Origin: an uncultured Selenomonadales bacterium
GTDB lineage: Bacteria > Bacillota > Negativicutes > Selenomonadales > Selenomonadaceae
Direction: 5' to 3'
Length of the DNA: 64,000 bases
Assembly: GCA_947307055.1 (NCBI GenBank)
Contig: CAMZHX010000011.1
Coordinates: 18,398-82,397 of the forward strand
The position numbers and the translations under genes were made by a program. Below, piece after piece: positions 58,001 through 64,000 of the stretch. The stretch's first letter is position 1; each line of letters begins with the position of its first letter. The notes under the pieces are model-generated. The model did not search any database, was not told the origin of the DNA, and was given only the letters and a program-made list of their open reading frames with translations.

Positions 58001-60483
58001 CGGCGGGCAACTGCCTTGAGGCTATGGCATACAAACCCGCGCCGATTCAAATTTCCGGGATTGGCTGGTTCGACTCGACAGGTCTTGATACGATTGATTA
58101 TTTTTTAGCGGACAAATTTACCGACCCCGAAGGGCTCAACGAAAAATACTTCACGGAAAAATTTCTGCGACTCCAAAATAGTCACTTCTGCTACGTTTGG
58201 CACGACTTCCCCTACATGATTGCTCCCGCGCCCTGCGTCAAGAAAGGTTACGTAACTTTCGGCTGCTTTAACAACTTCGTCAAGGTGACGGACGAAATTT
58301 TAAGGGCTTGGGCTGAAATTTTAAAAGCCGTGCCCAATTCGCGACTGTATCTCAAGGCGTTGTCCTTCCACGAAAATTGCGGGCTTGAACTCGCTAAGAA
58401 ACGTATGACGGCGTTAGGCATTGACACAGAGCGCGTCGACTTCGAGGATTTTGAAAAAGAGTACGCTCAGTGTTATGAGCGCATGGACATTGCGCTTGAC
58501 ACCTTCCCCTATCCCGGCGGCGGCACCACTTGCGACGCTTTATATATGGGCGTACCCGTCATAACTTTTGTCGGCGAACGGCATAATTCGCGCTTTGGCT
58601 ATTCGCTACTTATGAACATGGGCTTAGAGGAGCTTTGCGCGTTCACGATGACGGAATACATTCAAAAGGCGGTCGAACTTGCAAACGATTGGGATAGGTT
58701 GCGCGAATATCATTTGACATTGCGGCGCAGGATGGAAGAATCGCCGGTCATGGACGACATACTTTACATGGGCGAAGTCGAGCAGGCTTACGAGAAAATT
58801 TTCAATGCGTGGCTGAACAAAAAACCTTTGCCCGACTTCCCGCAGGAGCCCGAACCCGTTACGCCCGAACTTGCTGACAAATATTTTGCGCGGGCGAAAG
58901 AATATTTGCCGCTGGAAAGTCGCGACGGCGGAAGCGATTTCAGGAGCCGTTTTGATTTCAAGCGCACGCTTTACTATGCCGAGCTCGCCGCGAAATGCGA
59001 ATCGAAAATTACAGCCGAAATTCTCTTGACCATAGCTGACAGAAAATATTTGACGGATGATAATCTGGGCGCGTATGAAGTTATGCATAAGGCGATTGAG
59101 CGATTTTATCCGCCCTACGACGAGGCGAAAAATTTTTCCAATGACATTATCGCAGAATATTTTTGCAAAATGGCAAAATACGCCCAAAGCAACGGTTATC
59201 ACTTGGAAGCAATGGAAAATTACGAGCGAGCTTCCGAGCTATGCACAAATACACAACGCAGACTTGAATATTACGACGCAATACTTTTGACATTACATTT
59301 CTTTGACATTTCGAGCGAAGAATTGACCGCGCCGCATTTCGATTATCAGCAATTTTTCGAGGGCATTGAGCAATTCGCGAGCTACCACAAACCTCACAAA
59401 CGGATAAGAATTGGCTACATTTCGGGCGACTTCAGAAGGCATGCGGCATTTGGAGTTGTGTTCGGATTCATTTCGTGTCACGATAAGAGCAAGTTTGAAA
59501 TTTTCTGCTACAACCGCAATAAGGTCGACGACATCTACACGGAAATTTTCAAGAAGGTTGTTGAGCATTTCGTGAACGTTAAAAGCTTGAGCGACAAAGA
59601 ACTTGCCCAAAAGATTCACGACGACGAGATTGACATTGCGTTTGATTTAGCAGGGCATACAGGTCATAATGGTTTGCCGGCTCTGGCGTACAAACCTGCG
59701 CCCGTGCAAGTCAGCGGAATTGGTTACATGTCGACAACCGGTCTAAAGGCGATTGACTATTTCATAACCGATAAATTTCTCGACCCGCCCGGACAAAATC
59801 GCGAGCAATATTTCAGCGAAAAATTTTTATACATGCCCTGCCAATTCTGCTACGCTCGCCCCGAAAATATTCCCGCGTCGGAAGGTGCCGCTTGTATTGA
59901 AAATGGTTACGTGACGTTCGGGACGATTTGCCGCTACTCCAAAATTACTGAAGATATGCTCGCGATTTGGAAAGTGATTCTCGACCGCGTACCCGATGCC
60001 AAATTGATTATGCGCGCTCAGGAATTCATAAGCAATCGGACTTGCGACGAACTTTACGGCCGCATGAAAAATTTGGGTTACGACATGGACAGAATTATTT
60101 TCCGCGCAGCCGTCGCCGATGCCGATTACTTCAAGGCGATAAGCAAAATCGATATTTGCCTTGACGCCTTCCCGTACGTGGGCGGCGCGACGACTCTCGA
60201 CGCTTTGTATATGGGCGTGCCCGTCATAAATCTTTTCAGCGAACGTCATTCGACCCGCTTTGGCAAAAGTATTTTGGAAAGCGTCGGCTTAGGCGAGTTG
60301 TCGGTTGATAACGTGGAGGCTTACGTTAATAACGCGGTCGGCTTGGCTAGCGATTTTGAAACGCTCGACATTCTGCATAAAAATTTGCGGCAAATGTTTT
60401 TGAATTCGGACGCCCTCAACCCGATGAAATATTGTCGCCGCCTTGAAGAGAAATTTACTGAACTTATAAAAAACGCTCATTGA
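55051..60483 (+). CDS. giant GT2-TPR-GT2-TPR-GT41-TPR-GT41 glycosyltransferase fusion
   Basis: About 1810 residues. ATG 55051 is very close to AAGGAG, and TTG 55057 (MAKYKAKK) is better spaced. GT2 domain 1 is near 13-230 and GT2 domain 2 near 343-560. Each has VVDTGS and the metal-binding FLDADEYF. TPR-like repeats follow each. GT41/OGT-type domain 1 lies at about 897-1254 (DLAGHTAGN, PYPGGGTTCDALYMGVPV). Domain 2 lies at about 1449-1810 (DLAGHTGHN, PYVGGATTLDALYMGVPV). Bacterial GT41 proteins add HexNAc-type sugars to Ser/Thr of proteins. Four transferase domains in one protein is unusual. Targets are unknown. The protein lacks membrane helices. Confidence 0.85.
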   Translation: MILAKYKAKKSAMKISACYMVKNAEKDLARSLESLVKYVDEIIVVDTGSTDSTVEVAKKFGAKIFYETWQDDFSTPRNVAIREAKGDWIVFLDADEYFVNDTAQNLRRAIKLAKDKKFQGLSISWINVDADNGNKIISAEHALRIFENVPNLHYVGKIHEVPYIGEKILSNITMISADLLTLYHTGYSTSIVKAKFERNLKLLLEELETSAEPERTYSYLADCYYGLGDWDNAEKYARLHVEKIRSLSTRPFKILLDILSKAPDRAEDYREYLQLAIKNYPKHPEFSAQLAKFLAGQGDYRPAIAQMKNALDKFKKRDEDFIDSDFDAQEEKISLELIETWSRTISACYIVKDAAKDLARSLESLGGCVNEIIVVDTGSSDDTVEVAKKFGAKIFHEPWQNDFSTPRNVALNAAKCSWILFLDADEYFVNSTAQNLCKAIRFAQERDAKGVTVNLVNIDLDSGGKKIGTTHVLRLYENVPGVHYVGKIHEKVFIGEELLTNLLNVPTNSLTIWHTGYSKSIHRSKMERNLKSLLEELAATNEPAKIYGYLAETYQALADEINAEKFARLDIDSSEILSNNSMRILLEILSKNPDKLDDYLKYLRLAVERYPEVPEFSAKLAEALGEKGDYQAAIDEMNRAIDKAVKPGEKLNATTFGVEAFKYSQELLEKWRAKICEQLKELSPEEKKLEIEKLVKDLVTYKELYHDKRKILQVAEKIFALEPEEAPPVEKVAYIYISYKMLDEAQKTLEYLEEKFPPTRYRLLLRTQFYFFKKNAIEAIKSGKKALDFEADSFINKMLLFNIMGQTYRLIGDAKNACAYYKANVLLDLSELKNSPDTLTIYKRAREIQLNEYSNLLFNLHNLNLSREELFQWIRGFNKFFTDIPRYKHNIKKHARHKKIRVGYVSPDIKFHVVMFFSMHFFKSYDRTRFEVYIYANTQHDNMTAEFMMEVDKFNNILDKPAKEVAEQIYKDEIDILVDLAGHTAGNCLEAMAYKPAPIQISGIGWFDSTGLDTIDYFLADKFTDPEGLNEKYFTEKFLRLQNSHFCYVWHDFPYMIAPAPCVKKGYVTFGCFNNFVKVTDEILRAWAEILKAVPNSRLYLKALSFHENCGLELAKKRMTALGIDTERVDFEDFEKEYAQCYERMDIALDTFPYPGGGTTCDALYMGVPVITFVGERHNSRFGYSLLMNMGLEELCAFTMTEYIQKAVELANDWDRLREYHLTLRRRMEESPVMDDILYMGEVEQAYEKIFNAWLNKKPLPDFPQEPEPVTPELADKYFARAKEYLPLESRDGGSDFRSRFDFKRTLYYAELAAKCESKITAEILLTIADRKYLTDDNLGAYEVMHKAIERFYPPYDEAKNFSNDIIAEYFCKMAKYAQSNGYHLEAMENYERASELCTNTQRRLEYYDAILLTLHFFDISSEELTAPHFDYQQFFEGIEQFASYHKPHKRIRIGYISGDFRRHAAFGVVFGFISCHDKSKFEIFCYNRNKVDDIYTEIFKKVVEHFVNVKSLSDKELAQKIHDDEIDIAFDLAGHTGHNGLPALAYKPAPVQVSGIGYMSTTGLKAIDYFITDKFLDPPGQNREQYFSEKFLYMPCQFCYARPENIPASEGAACIENGYVTFGTICRYSKITEDMLAIWKVILDRVPDAKLIMRAQEFISNRTCDELYGRMKNLGYDMDRIIFRAAVADADYFKAISKIDICLDAFPYVGGATTLDALYMGVPVINLFSERHSTRFGKSILESVGLGELSVDNVEAYVNNAVGLASDFETLDILHKNLRQMFLNSDALNPMKYCRRLEEKFTELIKNAH

Positions 60484-60492
60484 TTGAGAAAT

Positions 60493-60533
60493 AAAAAGGG
60501 GAGAAGTACAATACCTTCTCCCTTTTGTGTTTT
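60493..60533. terminator. bidirectional terminator between the glycosyltransferase and AGCS genes
   Basis: A stem of AAAAGGGGAGAAG with CTTCTCCCTTTT. T-rich tails follow in both directions, suiting the convergent genes. Confidence 0.8.
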
Positions 60534-60545
60534 CTTTGAAGTAGT

Positions 60546-61925
60546 TTACTTGCCTTGTGCGATGAAATTCTTTTGGTAGTCGAAGCACTCGTTAGCAATG
60601 TCCTTGTTGAGAATCAGCAAGCAAATCAAGTTCGGAATCGCCATTAAGCCGTTCATCGTGTCGGAGAAATTCCAGACGATGTCAAGAGTTTGGGTCGCGC
60701 CGATAAAAGTTATGAGGCTGAAAACAACTCTGTAGCCGATAATTACGGGACGAGCCTTGACGAGATATTCCAAAGACTTTTCGCCGTAATATTCCCAGCC
60801 GAGAATCGTCGAGTACGCGAACAACGCCAAAGCAATAGAGACGATATATTTTGCGCCCTCGCCGTAAACCGTACTGAATGCCAAAATAGTAAGCGGTGCG
60901 CCCGAAATCAACTTGCCGGTTTCAGGGTCGACAGTCCCCAAAACTCCGGAACTCGCGATAACTAAACCGGTCAGGAAACAGATAATCATCGTGTCGAAGA
61001 AGGTACCGGTCATGTTGACGTAACCTTGACGCGACGCATGGTCAGTACGAGCCGCCGCCGCCGCGATAGGAGCAGAACCTAAGCCAGCTTCATTCGAGAA
61101 GACGCCGCGAGCTACGCCCCAACGCATCGCCGTCAACATGCTCGCGATAATCGAACCGCCAACGCCACCCGCTACAGCTTCAGTCGAAAACGCCATTTGG
61201 AACATAACTGCGAGTCCGCTAGGAACGTTACCAAAATTCTTGATTATAACTATCACGGTAAACAGGATATAGAAAAACGCCATGCTCGGCACGATGAAGC
61301 TAGAAACTTTGCCGATTGAGTGGACGCCGCGAATCAAAACCGCCAGCGAACATACGACAAGAATAATGCCGGTGACTTCGGTCGAAATGCCTATAGAACT
61401 GAAAGCCGAGCTGATAGAATTGGCTTGGGTCATGTTGCCGATACCGAACGACGCAGACACTGCGAAAATTGCAAACAACGTCGCCATGAGTTTACCGAAC
61501 GAACCGCCTATGCCGTTTTTCATAGCGTACATAGGACCGCCCGCCATCTCGCCGACAGAGTTCGTCTCGCGATACTTGACAGCTAAAACCGATTCGGCAT
61601 ACTTGGTCGAGAGCCCAAACGCCGCGCTTATCCACATCCAGACAATCGCGCCAGGTCCGCCAAGTACCATTGCTGTAGACACGCCAACGATATTACCTGT
61701 GCCGACCGTCGCGCTCAATGCCGTCATCAGCGATTGGAATGGCGAAAGGTCGCCTTCTTTATCCGCTTTGTGCTGCATAATCATTTTGATTGCGTACCAA
61801 AGATTTATCCACGGCAAAAATTTCAGGCGGATTGTTAAGAAAATGCCCGTGCCGACCAAAAACGCCAGCATTATCGGACCCCAGACGAAGTCGTTTACAT
61901 CGTTCAGAAGTTGCGATAAGTCCAT
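60546..61925 (-). CDS. sodium:alanine/glycine symporter (AGCS family)
   Basis: 459 residues with about ten or more helices. It matches AGCS: GTGNIVGVSTAMVLGGPGAIVWMW (about 96-119), GGPMYAMKNG and the conserved NEAGLGSAP. It brings in alanine or glycine with sodium. GGGAGGGA lies before ATG 61925. Behind a consensus promoter, apparently monocistronic, ending at the shared terminator. Confidence 0.92.
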   Translation of the reverse strand: MDLSQLLNDVNDFVWGPIMLAFLVGTGIFLTIRLKFLPWINLWYAIKMIMQHKADKEGDLSPFQSLMTALSATVGTGNIVGVSTAMVLGGPGAIVWMWISAAFGLSTKYAESVLAVKYRETNSVGEMAGGPMYAMKNGIGGSFGKLMATLFAIFAVSASFGIGNMTQANSISSAFSSIGISTEVTGIILVVCSLAVLIRGVHSIGKVSSFIVPSMAFFYILFTVIVIIKNFGNVPSGLAVMFQMAFSTEAVAGGVGGSIIASMLTAMRWGVARGVFSNEAGLGSAPIAAAAARTDHASRQGYVNMTGTFFDTMIICFLTGLVIASSGVLGTVDPETGKLISGAPLTILAFSTVYGEGAKYIVSIALALFAYSTILGWEYYGEKSLEYLVKARPVIIGYRVVFSLITFIGATQTLDIVWNFSDTMNGLMAIPNLICLLILNKDIANECFDYQKNFIAQGK

Positions 61926-61977
61926 AAAAAATTTTCCCTCCCCAATAAACTAATTGAAAAACTTCTTCAACGCATAA

Positions 61978-62006
61978 ATTATATTTAACACAAGATAAAC
62001 TGTCAA
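61978..62006 (-). promoter_or_regulatory. consensus promoter of the AGCS gene
   Basis: Minus strand: TTGACA (62001-62006), exactly 17 bases, TATAAT (61978-61983). A perfect sigma-A consensus. Confidence 0.9.
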
Positions 62007-62029
62007 ATATTATGCCAATGAATACATGA

Positions 62030-62062
62030 AAAAGGGAAAAGGGAAATGGGAAATGGGAAAAG
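62030..62062. repeat. single-arm 7-bp repeat upstream of argS
   Basis: AAGGGAAAAGGGAAATGGG-type units. They create a plausible but probably unused upstream start for argS. Confidence 0.8.
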
Positions 62063-62129
62063 TTTTTTTGAAGGAATAACCTACAAGTTCGCCGAATATT
62101 ATTGCAAAACTTTTCAGGGAGGGAAAAAT

Positions 62130-63788
62130 TTGCAGACCAAAGACAAAATCGCGGCGGCTATCAAAGCGGCAGTTGCTACCGCTATGAACGACGGCGCATT
62201 GAAATTTTCAGACGCACTACCCGAAGTCGCCCTCGAAGTTCCGCCAAAAAAAGAGTTTGGAGACTTCGCAACAAACTTCGCCATGCAGAGCGCGAAAATT
62301 TTCAGGACATTGCCGCGCAAAATCGCTGAGGAAATTAAAGTCCGCATTGATTCTAACATGTTCGAGCGCATTGAGATTGCGGGCGCGGGCTTCATGAATT
62401 TTTATCTGCGCAGCGACGTAATTTATCGCGAACTCAAAAACATTTACGACGCCGGCGAAAATTTCGGGAACTTGCCCAACAAAAATAACGTCACGATTCA
62501 AATCGAATACGTCAGCGCGAATCCCACCGGACTTTTGCACGTCGGGCACGGCAGAGGCGCAGCGGCCGGTTCCGCTATCGTCAACATTCTCCGCGCCGCC
62601 GGTTACAACGTCGAGAGCGAATATTATATCAATGACGCCGGCAATCAAATGGACAATCTCACAAAGTCCGTCAACGCTCGCTATCTCGAATTGCTCGGAC
62701 AAGAAGTCGACTTCCCCGAAGACGGCTATAAAGGCGTTGACATCATCGACACGACCAAAAGAATCATTGCCCGCGACGGCGATAAATATTTGAACTTGCC
62801 CGAAGCCGAACGCATGAAAATTTTGGGCGAACTCGCTTACGAAGACAAATTGCGCGAGCTACAAAAGGATTTGAAAAAGTTCCGCGTCAAGTTCGATTTC
62901 TGGTTCAGCGAAAGAACTTTGCACCCTAAAAAGATTGAAGAGACTATAAATATTCTGCGCTATGGCGGTAAAATCTATGAGAAGGGCGGCGCACTATGGA
63001 TTTATTCGACGCGGTACGGTGATGACAAAGACCGCGTAGTTGTTCGGGCGAACGGCGAGCCCACTTACCTTGCCGCAGACATCGCCTATCACAAAAATAA
63101 ATTTGATAGGGGATTCGGCGAGCTGATAAATCTTTGGGGCGCGGATCATCATGGTTACGTTGCGCGTGTCAAAGCAGCTATGAAAATGCTTGGCTACGAC
63201 GCCGACAAGTTGAAAATTATTTTCCTGCAAATGGTTTCGCTGTTCCGTAGTGGCGAGGCCGTCAAAATGTCAAAGCGGGCGGGAACTGCAATTCCTTTGC
63301 GCGAACTCATGGAAGAAGTCGGCACCGACGCCGCGAGATATTTTTTCCTTATGCGCTCGACCGAAAGTCAGTTGGATTTCGATTTGGATTTGGCGAAGTC
63401 GCAGAGCGCAGATAATCCCGTCTACTACATTCAATACGCGCACGCCAGAATTTGTTCAATCTTCCGCCAAACTAAAGAGGCAGGGCTAATCCTCGACGGC
63501 GAGCCGAAATTTTCGCTCATGACTTCGACGTCTGAAATCGATTTGATGAATAAAATTTTCGAGTATCCTGACGAAATCGAGAAGGCCGCGACCGAATACG
63601 CCCCGCAGAGGATTGCGCGTTATGTTTACGATTTGGCGTCGACGTTCAGCAGTTTTTATCGCGACTGCAGGATTTTGGGCGTCGAAGAGGATTTAGCTAA
63701 AGCTCGGCTCGCGCTGGTAAAAATTACTCAACATACAATCCAACACGCACTAAATTTGTTAGGCGTCTCAGCTCCCGAAAGGATGTAA
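62130..63788 (+). CDS. argS: arginyl-tRNA synthetase
   Basis: 552 residues from TTG 62130. AGGGAGGG six bases upstream and the family-typical start (QTKDKIAAAIK) decide this start. The open frame itself reaches back to ATG 62046 in a repeat element. HIGH-like motif NPTGLLHVGHGRG (about 134-146), KMSKRAGT, and a C-terminal anticodon-binding domain. Charges tRNA-Arg. Confidence 0.93.
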   Translation: MQTKDKIAAAIKAAVATAMNDGALKFSDALPEVALEVPPKKEFGDFATNFAMQSAKIFRTLPRKIAEEIKVRIDSNMFERIEIAGAGFMNFYLRSDVIYRELKNIYDAGENFGNLPNKNNVTIQIEYVSANPTGLLHVGHGRGAAAGSAIVNILRAAGYNVESEYYINDAGNQMDNLTKSVNARYLELLGQEVDFPEDGYKGVDIIDTTKRIIARDGDKYLNLPEAERMKILGELAYEDKLRELQKDLKKFRVKFDFWFSERTLHPKKIEETINILRYGGKIYEKGGALWIYSTRYGDDKDRVVVRANGEPTYLAADIAYHKNKFDRGFGELINLWGADHHGYVARVKAAMKMLGYDADKLKIIFLQMVSLFRSGEAVKMSKRAGTAIPLRELMEEVGTDAARYFFLMRSTESQLDFDLDLAKSQSADNPVYYIQYAHARICSIFRQTKEAGLILDGEPKFSLMTSTSEIDLMNKIFEYPDEIEKAATEYAPQRIARYVYDLASTFSSFYRDCRILGVEEDLAKARLALVKITQHTIQHALNLLGVSAPERM

Positions 63789-63792
63789 AAAT

Positions 63793-63832
63793 CAATTAGG
63801 AGTTAGCAGTTAGGAGGTAGGAGTTGGAAATT
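63793..63832. repeat. single-arm repeat supplying the ribosome-binding site of the last gene
   Basis: ATTAGGAGTTAGCAGTTAGG-type units follow the argS stop. A variant unit (TAGGAGG) serves as the Shine-Dalgarno site for TTG 63824. Confidence 0.7.
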
Positions 63833-64000
63833 AGAAAGTTTTTATTAACGATGATGGCGTTGATTATTTTCGTTTGTCAAAGCGCATATGCCGCGACGCC
63901 TTCGCCGCAATGGGTTAAAAATCTCCCCGCCGCAAAAACTTCAACGCAAATGGTTATCGTCGCGGGCGTTCAAGGTTCGGACGCTTGGATTTCCATGCAC
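63824..64000 (+). CDS. probable L,D-transpeptidase-family protein (N-terminal part)
   Basis: 59 codons are visible from TTG 63824, preceded by AGGAGG. A signal peptide spans about residues 1-24 (hydrophobic core, AYA-A cleavage site). The segment PQWVKNLPAAKTSTQMVIVAGV, shown here only in outline, resembles the start of secreted YkuD-type proteins that crosslink peptidoglycan. The catalytic region lies beyond the window. The family call is tentative. Confidence 0.5.
   Translation, partial: MEIRKFLLTMMALIIFVCQSAYAATPSPQWVKNLPAAKTSTQMVIVAGVQGSDAWISMH

Noticed and set aside
62046..62129. Upstream ATG start of argS within the repeat
   Set aside because: TTG 62130 has AGGGAGGG well spaced and gives the normal family N terminus.
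1..64000. tRNA, rRNA, insertion sequences, prophage or plasmid functions
   Set aside because: I saw no cloverleaf, rRNA segment, transposase or integrase motif, though a dedicated tRNA scan was not possible.

Overview
The window reads as chromosome of a diderm Firmicute, most likely a Negativicutes/Selenomonadales-type anaerobe. This is an inference. The ireB-ruvX-DUF1292-mltG cluster, the U32 protease and several strong Shine-Dalgarno sites are Firmicute traits. RTX-like giant proteins, an RND pump, an HlyD-type adaptor and Gtr-like glycosylation genes imply an outer membrane. No rRNA, tRNA, transposase, phage or integrase gene was recognised. Almost every gene has a recognisable family, and the unusual content lies in giant repeat proteins, short repeats and gene architecture.

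Layout. 1-4054: the end of an unknown gene, a small membrane protein, then metK, guaA and mqnA on the minus strand. 4055-4666: a long gene-free leader with a consensus promoter, several hairpins and one solitary type I-C-like CRISPR repeat. 4667-27388: three giant secreted-type proteins (1451, about 2778 and 3011 residues) and a decayed fourth copy. They share a C-terminal module with RTX-like GGxGND repeats. The first carries 73 Asp-Ser dipeptides and the third carries an embedded alpha/beta-hydrolase domain. 27454-33153: clpX-like gene, nucleoside phosphorylase, HlyD-type adaptor, a possible trp leader peptide with trpB, and a DedA protein. 33338-36488: a two-component locus with a split kinase pair and a response regulator with a duplicated receiver. 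36577-48065: minus-strand housekeeping genes (flavodoxin, cbiT, acyltransferase, efp, pepP, aroQ, acylphosphatase, BASS transporter, U32 protease, mltG, DUF1292, ruvX, ireB, mtaB, rsmE). 48164-60483: a tightly packed five-gene plus-strand operon with two Gtr-like polytopic proteins flanking an RND pump, a GtrB-like glycosyltransferase and a 1.8-kilo-residue GT2/GT2/GT41/GT41 fusion. 60546-64000: AGCS symporter, argS and the start of an L,D-transpeptidase-like gene.

Throughout the window there is a family of short elements built from 7-8 bp units (such as GGGAAAT, TAGGAAC, AACCTAAT, GCGTAAT). They usually form a left arm followed by its inverted complement. At least 17 were seen. Most abut gene ends, but several lie in frame inside genes (RND pump, both Gtr-like proteins, giant protein 2) or supply the ribosome-binding site, start or stop of the adjacent gene. 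This is the strongest candidate for something under-described.

A plausible combined picture, inferred only: the cell exports very large, Ser/Thr/Asp/Gly-rich surface or secreted proteins, and the GtrB/GT41 operon may decorate surface polymers or proteins, possibly including these. Nothing in the sequence proves the link.
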